Origin: Flavobacterium daemonense
GTDB taxonomy: Bacteria; Bacteroidota; Bacteroidia; Flavobacteriales; Flavobacteriaceae
Length of the DNA: 64,000 nt
Direction: 5' to 3'
NCBI RefSeq assembly: GCF_007341385.1
Contig: NZ_VJYD01000005.1
Span: 248,001-312,000 of the forward strand
The translations under genes and the position numbers were made by a program. The stretch's first letter is position 1; the number at the start of each line of letters is the position of its first letter. Below, one piece after another: positions 27,379-38,374 of the stretch. The notes under the pieces were generated by a model. That model saw only the letters and a list, made by a program, of their open reading frames with translations. It did no database searches and was not told where the DNA came from.

Positions 27379-27430
27379 CTTTTAGTTTTACTTCGAAAGA
27401 AACAAAGTTTTGATAAGCAAAGCGCTTATC
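27379..27430. promoter_or_regulatory. Candidate regulatory region before the sugar transporter
   Basis: It contains the second copy of the shared 19-mer with TTTTACTTCGAA (27379-27397) and, 15 bp later, an inverted repeat GATAAGC-AAAGC-GCTTATC (27412-27430) ending 22 bp before the ATG. A weak -7-like TACTTTTA lies at 27358-27365. One or both could be operators for the LacI-type protein; no direct proof. Confidence 0.4.
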
Positions 27431-27452
27431 GTATAATTTTCAAATTACGATA

Positions 27453-28970
27453 ATGGAAAAGCGTAAATTAAGTTTCTGGGAAATTTGGAACATGAGTTTC
27501 GGTTTCTTAGGAATACAATTTGGTTTTGCACTGCAAAACGCAAATACTTCAAGAATTTTTGAAACCCTTGGTGCTAAAATAGATGAAATCCCAATTTTGT
27601 GGATTGCTGCGCCTGTTTCTGGTTTAATTATTCAGCCCGTTATTGGTTATTTCAGTGACAGAACTTGGACGCGTTTAGGCAGACGACGCCCTTATTTTTT
27701 AATTGGCGCTATTTTGTCTTCACTGGCATTATTCGTTATGCCCAACTCTCCTACTTTATGGATTGCTGCAGGAACTTTATGGATAATGGACGCTTCGATA
27801 AATGTTTCTATGGAGCCTTTTCGTGCTTTTGTAGGCGATAATTTGCCTGATCATCAGCGTGCATTAGGTTTTGTAATGCAGAGTTTTTTCATTGGTACTG
27901 GAGCCGTTGTTGGTTCTGTCTTGCCTTATCTTTTCACAAATGTTTTTGATGTCAGCAACGTTGCGCCAAAAGGAATTATTCCGGATGCGGTAAAATGGTC
28001 GTTTTATATTGGCGGGATTGTTTTTCTGCTTTCCGTATTATGGACTGTTTTTAAAACAACGGAATATACGCCTGAAGAACTTCATGCTTTTGAAGCAAAT
28101 AACAAAAAAGATGATGAAAATATTTCAGATTCTGAAACGGAATCGGGTGTTTCTACGAAAAAACAATCGCTTTTAGGATTAGCATTTGCTTGTATCGGCG
28201 GATTAATTTCTTTCCTAATTTTCGAAAACAACCTTGCAAAAGAACTTTATATTCTTTTTGTAGGCTTAATTTTCATGGGCGTTTTATTTATGATTGCTTC
28301 GCAGCTCCGAACTAAAAAAGTTCAGAATGGTTTCACCATAATCATGACCGATTTGCTGAATATGCCAAGAACAATGCAAAAATTAGCCTGGGTTCAATTC
28401 TTCTCTTGGTTTGCGCTTTTCTCGATGTGGATTTATACAACACAAGCGGTTACACAGCATATTTTTGGAACAACAGATACAACTTCAAAAATCTACAATG
28501 ATGCTGCCGACTGGGTTTCTGTTTTATTTACAGTTTATAATGGAGTTGCAGCAGCCGTAGCTTTCTTATTACCAGTTATTGCAAAAAAAGTAGGCGTTAG
28601 AGCAACACACTTATTAGCATTATGCGCAGGAGGTGTTGGTTTAATTTCGATTTATTTTATTGGTGATAAACAACTGCTTATTCTTCCAATGTTGGGAGTT
28701 GGTATTGCTTGGGCAAGTATTTTGTCAATGCCTTATGCCATGTTATCTGGTGCTTTGCCAGCTGCAAAAATGGGCTATTATATGGGTGTTTTTAACTTTT
28801 TTGTAGTTATTCCGCAAATTGTAGCCGCGACGATATTAGGATTTGTAATCAAACAATTCTTTAATAATGAACCTATTTATGCTCTAATAATTGGAGGTAT
28901 ATCAATGATTTTCGCAGGATTATTGACTCTGAGAGTAAATAGCAAAACTAAAATTGAAATCCATGAATAA
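27453..28970 (+). CDS. SLC45-family MFS sugar transporter (maltose/maltodextrin uptake)
   Basis: An inner-membrane symporter of 505 residues, with about 12 hydrophobic helices and the SLC45/GPH-type N-terminus (GFLGIQFGFALQNANTSRIF at 17-36; DRTWTRLGRRRPYF at 69-82, an MFS loop 2-3 motif with the RRP of this family). A cytoplasmic hydrophilic loop is at about 205-235. It overlaps the beta-phosphoglucomutase gene by 8 bp, and a maltose-phosphorylase-like gene follows, so maltose or short maltodextrins are the likely substrate (inference). Confidence 0.9.
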   Translation: MEKRKLSFWEIWNMSFGFLGIQFGFALQNANTSRIFETLGAKIDEIPILWIAAPVSGLIIQPVIGYFSDRTWTRLGRRRPYFLIGAILSSLALFVMPNSPTLWIAAGTLWIMDASINVSMEPFRAFVGDNLPDHQRALGFVMQSFFIGTGAVVGSVLPYLFTNVFDVSNVAPKGIIPDAVKWSFYIGGIVFLLSVLWTVFKTTEYTPEELHAFEANNKKDDENISDSETESGVSTKKQSLLGLAFACIGGLISFLIFENNLAKELYILFVGLIFMGVLFMIASQLRTKKVQNGFTIIMTDLLNMPRTMQKLAWVQFFSWFALFSMWIYTTQAVTQHIFGTTDTTSKIYNDAADWVSVLFTVYNGVAAAVAFLLPVIAKKVGVRATHLLALCAGGVGLISIYFIGDKQLLILPMLGVGIAWASILSMPYAMLSGALPAAKMGYYMGVFNFFVVIPQIVAATILGFVIKQFFNNEPIYALIIGGISMIFAGLLTLRVNSKTKIEIHE

Positions 28971-29631
28971 TAAAAAAGCATTCATCTTCGATCTTGATGG
29001 AGTGATCGTTGATACCGCTAAATACCACTTTTTAGCTTGGCAGAAAATTGCCAAATCGTTAAATATAAATTTTACACATGAAGACAATGAACTTTTAAAA
29101 GGCGTAAGCCGAGTTCGTTCGTTAGACATTATACTTGGATTAGGAAATGTTCAGGCTTCGCAGGAAGACAAAGACAAATGGCTGATTCAAAAAAACGAAG
29201 ATTATTTATCTTATTTAGTTGACATGGATGAAAGTGAGGTTCTTCCAGGGGTTTTAAAAATCCTGAAACTATTAAAAGATAAAAACCAAGGAATTGCATT
29301 GGGTTCTGCCAGTAAAAATGCAAGACCAATTTTAGAAAAAACAGGGGTTCTGTCTTACTTCGATGTTATTGTTGACGGAAACGATGTCAGCAATGCAAAA
29401 CCAGATCCTGAAGTTTTCTTAAAAGCGGCTCAATTATTACATATTGACCCAAAAGATTCAATTGTATTTGAAGATTCTGTTGCCGGAATTCAGGCAGCAA
29501 ACATAGGAGGAATGGTTAGTGTGGGAATTGGTGAGGAAACAATTTTACATGAAGCTGATTATATTTTTAAAGATTTTACCCAAATCGAAACAAGCTTTAT
29601 TGAAACTTTAATTGAAAAATTAAAAGATTGA
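28963..29631 (+). CDS. pgmB: Beta-phosphoglucomutase
   Basis: It converts beta-glucose 1-phosphate, the product of maltose phosphorolysis, to glucose 6-phosphate. The 222-residue HAD protein shows FIFDLDGVIVDTAKYHF (nucleophile Asp10, acid/base Asp12), the ALGSASKNA motif (Ser/Lys region), KPDPEVF and FEDSVAGIQAA, the beta-PGM pattern. The ATG at 28963 overlaps the transporter stop by 8 bp; an upstream TTG at 28954 is less likely. The gene for the GH65 phosphorylase follows after a repeat-filled gap. Confidence 0.95.
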   Translation: MNNKKAFIFDLDGVIVDTAKYHFLAWQKIAKSLNINFTHEDNELLKGVSRVRSLDIILGLGNVQASQEDKDKWLIQKNEDYLSYLVDMDESEVLPGVLKILKLLKDKNQGIALGSASKNARPILEKTGVLSYFDVIVDGNDVSNAKPDPEVFLKAAQLLHIDPKDSIVFEDSVAGIQAANIGGMVSVGIGEETILHEADYIFKDFTQIETSFIETLIEKLKD

Positions 29632-29700
29632 AAGATTTAAAAATTAAGATTTAGAGCGATTCGAAAATCTTTAAATTTTTAAATCATTAAATCATTAAAT
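29632..29700. repeat. AT-rich inverted repeat between pgmB and the phosphorylase gene
   Basis: AAGATTTAAAAATTAAGATTT on the left is nearly complementary to AAATCTTTAAATTTTTAAATC on the right, with a short spacer; a tandem AATCATTAAATCATTAAATT ends it. It would form a long A/T hairpin in the operon mRNA. No TSD-like flanks seen. Confidence 0.6.
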
Positions 29701-29708
29701 TGAAAAAA

Positions 29709-32012
29709 ATGAACCAAGATTATATAAAACCAGACAATTGGTCTATTATAGAAGAAGGATTTGATGCCGAAAGAGTAAAATCGTCTGAGAGTCTTTTTAG
29801 TATCGGGAACGGCGCTATGGGACAGCGTGCGAATTTTGAAGAAAGCTATTCTGCTGAAACTTTTCAGGGAAGTTATATCGCCGGAATTTATTATCCAGAC
29901 AAAACAAAAGTGGGCTGGTGGAAAAACGGTTATCCGAAATATTTTGCCAAAGTACTTAACGCTCCAAACTGGATTGGAATTGACATTGAAATCAACGAAG
30001 AAAATCTTGATTTAAACACGTGCACTGAAGTTAGAAACTTCCGAAGAGAATTGAATATGAAAGAAGGTTGGTACAATCGTTCTTTTGAAGCAGTTCTGAA
30101 AAATGGAACTGAAATCGCTGTAAATGTTCGTCGTTTTCTTTCGTTAGATTTAGACGAAGCTGGAATCATTAAATACGATATTACACCTTTAAATAAAGAT
30201 GCAAAAATCGTTTACAAACCTTATGTCGACGCTGGTGTAACTAATGAAGATGCGAACTGGGAAGAAAAATTCTGGGAACCGCTTGAAGTTAAAAAAGGCG
30301 CAAACGAAGCTTTTGTAACAGCTCAAACTTTTAAAACACATTTTAAAGTTACGACTTTCATGCACAATACGATTTTGGCAAACGGAGAAAATATCAACGT
30401 TTCGCCATCAACAATCGATTCAACTACTGATAAAGTTCAGTACACTTATGGAACTATTATTGCAAAAGGACAAACCTCATCAATTCAAAAAATTGGTGGA
30501 TATACGGTTTCTTTAAACCACGAAAATACTTTGGCTGGAGCCGAAAAAGTAATTAAATCTGCTGTTGCTTTAGGATATGATGCTTTGCTTCAAAACCAAA
30601 TCGAAGCTTGGGCAAAAATCTGGGAAATGTCAGATATTACTATTGAAGGCGATGTAAAAGCGCAACAAGGTATTCGTTTCAACATTTTCCAATTAAACCA
30701 AACGTATTTAGGAAAAGATTCTCGTTTGAATATCGGTCCAAAAGGATTTACTGGAGAAAAATACGGCGGATCTACTTATTGGGACACTGAGGCGTATTGT
30801 ATTCCGTTCTACATGGCTACAAAAGATCAGCAAGTTGCGAGAAATTTATTGACGTATCGTTACAATCAATTAGACAAAGCGATTGAAAATGCTAAAGATA
30901 ATTTAGGTTTCAAAAACGGCGCTGCATTGTACCCAATGGTGACCATGAATGGTGAAGAATGTCACAATGAATGGGAAATCACGCACGAGGAAATCCACAG
31001 AAATGGTGCGATTGCTTTTGCGATTTACAACTATTACCGTTACACAGGTGATTACTCTTATATTCCGGAAAAAGGTTTAGAAGTTTTAATCGGGATTGCA
31101 CGTTTCTGGCACCAAAGAGCTTCTTTTTCAAAAGAGAAAAATCAGTATGTAATTCTGGGAGTTACGGGTCCAAACGAATACGAAAACAACATCAACAATA
31201 ATTTCTACACGAATTATATCGCAAAATGGTGTATTGATTTTGCTTCGGAACAAATCAATAAAGTCGCTTTAGAATATCCTTCAGATCACAAACGCATTTT
31301 AGAAAAAGTAAGCCTTTCGGCAAATGAAATTCAGGAATGGAAAAAAGTTGCCGATGATATGTATTTCCCAATTTCAAAAGAACTTGGAATTTATTTACAG
31401 CAAGACGGTTTCTTAGACAAAGAATTAATTCCGGTAAAAGATTTAGATAAATCGCAGCGACCAATCAACCAAAAATGGTCTTGGGATCGCGTGTTGCGTT
31501 CGCCATACATCAAACAAGCTGACGTTTTACAAGGTTTTTATTTCTTCGAAGATCATTTTTCTAAAGAAGAATTGAAACGCAATTTCGAATTCTACGAATC
31601 ATTCACGGTTCATGAAAGTTCGCTTTCGCCTTGCGTACACTCGATTCAGGCTGCAGCTTTAGACAAAATGGATATGGCTTACACTTTCTACTTAAGAACT
31701 TCGCGTCTGGATTTGGACGATTATAATAAAGAAGTGGAAGAAGGTTGCCACATCACCTCAATGGCAGGAACTTGGATGAGTATTGTGGAAGGTTTTGGCG
31801 GAATGAGAGTTAAAAATGACCAGCTTCATTTCTCACCAAAAATCCCAAAAGAGTGGAATGGATATTCGTTTAAAATCAATTTCAGAAACCAAATTTTAAA
31901 AGTGGCTGTAAATCATAACGAAACAACTTTTACGGTAGACGGCGATCAAGATTTAACAATTATTGTGAACGGAAACCCTGTTGTTGCTGGTAAATTTGCA
32001 CAAATGAATTAA
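29709..32012 (+). CDS. GH65 phosphorylase, maltose phosphorylase type
   Basis: It should split maltose (or a related alpha-glucoside such as kojibiose or trehalose) with phosphate to glucose and beta-glucose 1-phosphate in the cytoplasm. The 767-residue protein has the GH65 N-terminal beta-sandwich, an (alpha/alpha)6 barrel with YWDTEAYCIPF (about 357) and the catalytic-acid motif VTGPNEYENN (Glu490), and a C-terminal sheet. The lack of a signal peptide fits cytoplasmic use. Immediate neighbourhood with beta-phosphoglucomutase and an SLC45-type carrier favours maltose phosphorylase. Start ATG at 29709, not the TTG at 29700. Confidence 0.92.
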   Translation: MNQDYIKPDNWSIIEEGFDAERVKSSESLFSIGNGAMGQRANFEESYSAETFQGSYIAGIYYPDKTKVGWWKNGYPKYFAKVLNAPNWIGIDIEINEENLDLNTCTEVRNFRRELNMKEGWYNRSFEAVLKNGTEIAVNVRRFLSLDLDEAGIIKYDITPLNKDAKIVYKPYVDAGVTNEDANWEEKFWEPLEVKKGANEAFVTAQTFKTHFKVTTFMHNTILANGENINVSPSTIDSTTDKVQYTYGTIIAKGQTSSIQKIGGYTVSLNHENTLAGAEKVIKSAVALGYDALLQNQIEAWAKIWEMSDITIEGDVKAQQGIRFNIFQLNQTYLGKDSRLNIGPKGFTGEKYGGSTYWDTEAYCIPFYMATKDQQVARNLLTYRYNQLDKAIENAKDNLGFKNGAALYPMVTMNGEECHNEWEITHEEIHRNGAIAFAIYNYYRYTGDYSYIPEKGLEVLIGIARFWHQRASFSKEKNQYVILGVTGPNEYENNINNNFYTNYIAKWCIDFASEQINKVALEYPSDHKRILEKVSLSANEIQEWKKVADDMYFPISKELGIYLQQDGFLDKELIPVKDLDKSQRPINQKWSWDRVLRSPYIKQADVLQGFYFFEDHFSKEELKRNFEFYESFTVHESSLSPCVHSIQAAALDKMDMAYTFYLRTSRLDLDDYNKEVEEGCHITSMAGTWMSIVEGFGGMRVKNDQLHFSPKIPKEWNGYSFKINFRNQILKVAVNHNETTFTVDGDQDLTIIVNGNPVVAGKFAQMN

Positions 32013-32050
32013 CATAATAAACCCTTAGGAGTAATTAACAAAAAATATTA

Positions 32051-32187
32051 AACACATAGAAACATAGATTTAGAGTACTCAAAAAGGCGTTTCACTTATT
32101 TAAAATAAACATAGTTGGCTATGTGAAAGAAATGGGTTTCTCTTTATTCTCTCTTTTTTACAAATAAAATCTATGTTTCTATGTGTT
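32051..32187. repeat. Inverted-repeat element, AACACATAGAAACATAG family, copy 1
   Basis: Outer arms of 21 bp (AACACATAGAAACATAGATT at the left end) are perfectly complementary. The core contains AAAGGCGTTTCACTT, also found in the copy at 36336-36484. It fills the gap between the GH65 and GH97 genes. Confidence 0.75.
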
Positions 32188-32227
32188 AAAAATGATTACA
32201 TCTACCAATACGTTACTATAAATTTAA

Positions 32228-34354
<2,127 letters not shown>

Positions 34355-34362
34355 TTTTAATT

Positions 34363-34445
34363 AACCATATAAGAAATGTAAGTCCATTTAAATAGAAATC
34401 TCCCCAGTTTTTGTCTTAAATGTTCTTACATTTCTCATATGGTTT
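34363..34445. repeat. Inverted-repeat element, AACCATATAAG family, copy 1
   Basis: Left arm AACCATATAAGAAATGTAAG (34363-34382) pairs with CTTACATTTCTCATATGGTT (34425-34444) with one mismatch. The same outer sequence bounds the element at 43239-43305. It fills the 106-bp gap between the GH97 and GH13 genes. Confidence 0.72.
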
Positions 34446-34460
34446 AAATTCATCTTTACT

Positions 34461-36323
34461 ATGAATAACCTAAAAATTAACCACACATTCTATAAAATAG
34501 TTTTAATGGTTTTGTTGTTTTCCGCTTCCGCGAAAGCGCAAATCCAAAAAGTAGAACCGCCGTTTTGGTACGCCGGAATGAAAAATCCGGAACTTCAGAT
34601 TATGTTCTACGGAAAAAACATTGCACAATACGAAGCTTCGGTTTCGAATAATGTGACGATCAAAAATGTAGAAAAAACAGAAAATCCAAATTATCTTTTT
34701 GTAACTATTGACACGCAAAATTTAAAAGCTTCAGAATTGGTTTTCTCTTTCAAAAATAATAATAAAGTAGCTTTTACGCAGAAATATTCCCTTAAAGAAA
34801 GAAGAGCAAACTCGGCTGACCGAAAAAGTTACGATGCCTCAGATTTGATTTATTTAATCATGCCGGATCGTTTTGCAAACGGAAATCCGAAAAACGACAG
34901 CGATGCTTCTTTAACTGAAAAAGGAAATCGTCAGGAACCTGCTGGTCGTCATGGTGGAGATATCGAAGGAATTATTAAAAACTTGGATTATATTTCATCT
35001 CTTGGTGCCACAACGGTTTGGAACACACCTTTATGTGAAGACAACGACAAACAACATTCGTATCATGGATATGCGCAATCTGACGTTTACAAAATTGATC
35101 CGCGTTACGGAACGAATGAAGATTATGTTCGTTTATCTTCAGAATTACACAAAAAGAACATGAAACTGGTTATGGATTATGTTACGAATCACTGGGGAAT
35201 TACGCACTGGATGATGAAAGACATGCCAACCAAAACCTGGTTCAATCAATTCGAAAATTTCACTCAGACAAACCACAGACGTGAAGTAATTCCGGATACG
35301 CACGCTTCAAAAGCAGATCAGGAAGTTTGTGTTGATGGATGGTTCGTTCCTTCAATGCCCGATTTGAATTTAAGAAATCCTCTTGTTGCAAAATACTTAA
35401 CACAAAACGCAATTTGGTGGATTGAATACGCGAATCTTGATGGTTTCAGAGTTGATACTTATAATTATTCTGACCCAACTGCTATGGCAAATTGGGCAAA
35501 ATCAATTACAGATGAATATCCAAACTTTAATATTGTTGGTGAAATCTGGATGCACAATCAGGCGAGTATGGCGTATTGGCAAAAAGACAGTAAAATTGGA
35601 GCAATCAAAAACTACAATTCGAATTTGCCAACTGTAATGGATTTCACTTTACAAGACCAAATTGGTTCTGTTTTCAATGAAGATACTCCAAATTGGGACA
35701 GCGGATTGATAAAATTCTACAACAATTTTGCTTTGGATTATTTGTATCCAAACAACAATAATATTTTGGTTTTTGCCGAAAATCATGATACCAATCGTAT
35801 TAATGAAGTTTACAAATACGACTTCGCTAAATACAAATTGGTTATGACGTTAATGGCAACCATTCGCGGAATTCCACAAGTGTATTACGGTACAGAAATT
35901 GGAATGGGCGGAGAAAAAAGTAAAGGTGATGCCGATATTCGTCAAGACTTCCCAGGTGGATGGGCTGGCGATAAAAATAATGCTTTTACAAAAGATGGAA
36001 GAACAACTCAACAAGCGCAATATTTTGATTTTACATCCAAATTATTCAATTGGAGAAAATCAAATGAAGCAGTTCATTTCGGAAAAATGACGCATTATAT
36101 TCCGGAAAACAACACTTACGTTTATTTTAGATATACGGATGCAAAAACGGTTATGGTAGTTTTCAATAACAATGCAAAAGAGCAGGTTGTAAAAACAAAT
36201 CGTTTCAAAGAAAACATCAAAAACTTTAAATCAGGAAAAGATGTTATTAGCGGAAAAACATTTGATTTAGCTACTGAAATTACTTTAGAACCAAAATCAG
36301 CTTTGGTTTTAGAATTGGAATAA
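34461..36323 (+). CDS. susA: Periplasmic GH13 alpha-amylase/neopullulanase (SusA-like)
   Basis: A periplasmic enzyme that cuts imported maltooligosaccharides or cyclodextrins. The 620-residue protein has a signal peptide ending AKAQ (about 27), a cyclomaltodextrinase-type N-terminal domain (about 28-110, with PPFWYAGMKNPELQIMFYG), the GH13 barrel (about 125-530) and a C-terminal beta-domain. The four motifs are present: DYVTNHWG, GFRVD (nucleophile Asp332), GEIW (acid Glu361) and ENHDTNR (Asp443). Sits after susB as in the classical sus locus, though gene order otherwise differs. Confidence 0.92.
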   Translation: MNNLKINHTFYKIVLMVLLFSASAKAQIQKVEPPFWYAGMKNPELQIMFYGKNIAQYEASVSNNVTIKNVEKTENPNYLFVTIDTQNLKASELVFSFKNNNKVAFTQKYSLKERRANSADRKSYDASDLIYLIMPDRFANGNPKNDSDASLTEKGNRQEPAGRHGGDIEGIIKNLDYISSLGATTVWNTPLCEDNDKQHSYHGYAQSDVYKIDPRYGTNEDYVRLSSELHKKNMKLVMDYVTNHWGITHWMMKDMPTKTWFNQFENFTQTNHRREVIPDTHASKADQEVCVDGWFVPSMPDLNLRNPLVAKYLTQNAIWWIEYANLDGFRVDTYNYSDPTAMANWAKSITDEYPNFNIVGEIWMHNQASMAYWQKDSKIGAIKNYNSNLPTVMDFTLQDQIGSVFNEDTPNWDSGLIKFYNNFALDYLYPNNNNILVFAENHDTNRINEVYKYDFAKYKLVMTLMATIRGIPQVYYGTEIGMGGEKSKGDADIRQDFPGGWAGDKNNAFTKDGRTTQQAQYFDFTSKLFNWRKSNEAVHFGKMTHYIPENNTYVYFRYTDAKTVMVVFNNNAKEQVVKTNRFKENIKNFKSGKDVISGKTFDLATEITLEPKSALVLELE

Positions 36324-36335
36324 CTATTTTATTTA

Positions 36336-36484
36336 AACACATAGAAACATAGATTTTCTAGCTCAACAAAAGGCGTTTCACTTGTTTAAATAAACATAGC
36401 CTTTGCAAACACAAAGCTATGTGTAAATGACGAGTCATTTATTTAAATCTTTTAAGACAAAGAAAAGCTATGATTCCATGTGTT
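36336..36484. repeat. Inverted-repeat element, AACACATAGAAACATAG family, copy 2
   Basis: Left end is the same AACACATAGAAACATAGATT as at 32051; the right end AAGCTATGATTCCATGTGTT pairs imperfectly. Core AAAGGCGTTTCACTTGTTTAA is shared with copy 1 apart from one or two bases. Both copies lie between genes of the starch locus. Confidence 0.72.
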
Positions 36485-36495
36485 TAAAATTTATT

Positions 36496-36555
36496 GCCAC
36501 AGATTAACAGATTATCCCAGATTCAAAAAATCATTTTAATCTTTTAATCTGTGGC
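36496..36555. repeat. Inverted-repeat element, GCCACAGATT family, copy 1
   Basis: GCCACAGATT (36496-36505) pairs with AATCTGTGGC (36546-36555); the core contains ATCATTTTAATC, as in the element at 39067-39204. It lies directly after another repeat in the 273-bp gap between the two GH13 genes. Confidence 0.65.
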
Positions 36556-36596
36556 TTATTTTTTAATTACAATCCATCCTAAATTATTCTAAAATA

Positions 36597-38258
36597 ATGA
36601 AAAAATACACTTTCCTTTTTTTATCTTTAGTATACTTAACAATGAGTTGTTCTGGCTCAAAATCAGTTACAATGAATAATACTTCGAAAACACCTTTCGT
36701 TTGGGAAGGAGCAAATGTTTATTTTTTACTTACAGATCGTTTTTACAACGGAGACACTTCCAACGACCTCAATTTCAACCGAACCAAGACTCCAGGAAAA
36801 TTACGCGGATTTGAAGGCGGTGACATCATCGGAATCACAAAAAAAATCGAATCTGGCTATTTTGAAAAACTAGGAATAAATGCTATTTGGCTTACGCCAA
36901 TTGTAGAGCAAATTCACGATGGAGTTGACGAAGGAACCGGATTGAGTTATGGTTTTCACGGTTATTGGGCAAGAGACTGGACGGCTCTCGATCCAAATTT
37001 TGGAACCAAAGAAGATTTGGCAAAACTGGTTAAAAAAGCACACGAAAAAGGCATCAGAATAATTCTTGATGGTGTAATAAACCATACAGGCCCCGTAACT
37101 CCCGAAGATCCCGTTTGGCCTTCTGACTGGGTTAGAACCGGTGTTGTCTGCGATTACAAATCTTTCGAAAACACAACGATGTGTACTTTGGTGGATAATC
37201 TTCCAGACGTAAGAACCGAAAGCAATCAAGAAGTTCAACTTCCTCCTTTTTTAGTTGAAAAATGGAAAAAAGAAGACCGTTATGAAAAAGAAATTGCTTC
37301 GTTAGATGAATTCTTCAAAAGAACAAATTATCCAAGAACACCAAAATATTATATCATAAAATGGCTTACAGATTATATTGTAGAATTTGGCGTTGATGGT
37401 TATCGCGGAGATACGGTAAAACACACAGACGAAAACGTTTGGGCCGATTTTAAAAAAGAATGTGATTATGCATTTGAAACTTGGAAAAAACATCATCCAT
37501 TGGAAGTTTTAGATCAAAATCCGTTTTATACAATCGCCGAAGTTTACGGTTATGGAATTAGCGGTGGACAAGATTATGATTTTGGAGATCGAAAAGTAAA
37601 TTATTTTCAGAATGGCTTCAACAGTTTAATTAATTTTGAATTTAAATGGAATGCCGCGCAAAACGATTATGAAGGTTTGTTTTCTAAATATTCAAACGCT
37701 TTAAATAATGACTTAAAAGGATATTCTGTCCTTAATTATATGTCTTCGCACGACGATGGTCAGCCATTTGACGGCAACCGAACAAAAAGTATCGAAACTG
37801 CTAATAAATTATTGCTTTCTCCCGGAATCGCTCAGGTTTATTATGGAGATGAATCAGCACGATCTTTAGTGGTTGAAGGCACGCAGGGCGATGCCACTTT
37901 GCGTTCAAACATGAATTGGGATGCTATTCAGAATAATTCTGAAACGCAGAAAATACTTTTGCATTGGCAGAAATTAGGTCAGTTTAGAAAAAATCATCCT
38001 GCAATTGGCGCTGGTGTTCACAAACTAATTAATCCGTATCCATATACTTTTTCCAGAACGTTTACAAAAGGCGTTTTTACAGATAAAGTAGTTATTGGTT
38101 TAGATTTGCCAAAAGGCAGAAAGGAACTTCCTGTTGGTGACACTTTCCCAAACGGAACTAAATTACTAGACACTTATTCAGGTCAAAAAGTTGAAGTCGT
38201 AAATGGTAAAGTCATTATCGACAATGATTTTGATATTGTTTTACTGGAAAAACTTTAA
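36597..38258 (+). CDS. GH13 alpha-amylase lipoprotein
   Basis: A second GH13 hydrolase of the locus, 553 residues, membrane-anchored by a lipobox (TMSC, Cys18). No acidic surface-export stretch follows the Cys (SGSKS), so a periplasm-facing position is more likely. The catalytic motifs are present: LDGVINHTG, GYRGD (nucleophile Asp272), IAEVYG (acid Glu315) and SSHDD (Asp386). A long insertion (about 165-255) sits between motif I and motif II. It resembles cyclomaltodextrinase-like bacterial amylases without an N-terminal accessory domain. Last gene of the starch set; GDPD follows after a palindromic repeat. Confidence 0.9.
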   Translation: MKKYTFLFLSLVYLTMSCSGSKSVTMNNTSKTPFVWEGANVYFLLTDRFYNGDTSNDLNFNRTKTPGKLRGFEGGDIIGITKKIESGYFEKLGINAIWLTPIVEQIHDGVDEGTGLSYGFHGYWARDWTALDPNFGTKEDLAKLVKKAHEKGIRIILDGVINHTGPVTPEDPVWPSDWVRTGVVCDYKSFENTTMCTLVDNLPDVRTESNQEVQLPPFLVEKWKKEDRYEKEIASLDEFFKRTNYPRTPKYYIIKWLTDYIVEFGVDGYRGDTVKHTDENVWADFKKECDYAFETWKKHHPLEVLDQNPFYTIAEVYGYGISGGQDYDFGDRKVNYFQNGFNSLINFEFKWNAAQNDYEGLFSKYSNALNNDLKGYSVLNYMSSHDDGQPFDGNRTKSIETANKLLLSPGIAQVYYGDESARSLVVEGTQGDATLRSNMNWDAIQNNSETQKILLHWQKLGQFRKNHPAIGAGVHKLINPYPYTFSRTFTKGVFTDKVVIGLDLPKGRKELPVGDTFPNGTKLLDTYSGQKVEVVNGKVIIDNDFDIVLLEKL

Positions 38259-38262
38259 GAAT

Positions 38263-38357
38263 TTAACCGCAAAGGTCGCAAGGGAAAATCGCAAGGTTCG
38301 CAAAGATTATAAAAAACTTTGCGAACCTTGCATAAAACTTTGCGACCTTTGCGGTTA
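38263..38357. repeat. Inverted-repeat element, TTAACCGCAAAG family, hairpin-only copy
   Basis: TAACCGCAAAGGTCGCAA (from 38264) pairs exactly with TTGCGACCTTTGCGGTTA (to 38357), and an inner pair GCAAGGTTCGCAAAG / CTTTGCGAACCTTGC continues the stem. Related ends bound the elements at 55456-55991 and 58730-58861. Confidence 0.8.
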
Positions 38358-38374
38358 GAAAAAAACACTGCAAA

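Noticed and set aside
36597..38258. Duplicate of the susA-like gene
   Set aside because: The two GH13 proteins differ in anchoring, accessory domain and insertion pattern, so they are different subfamilies and not a recent duplicate.
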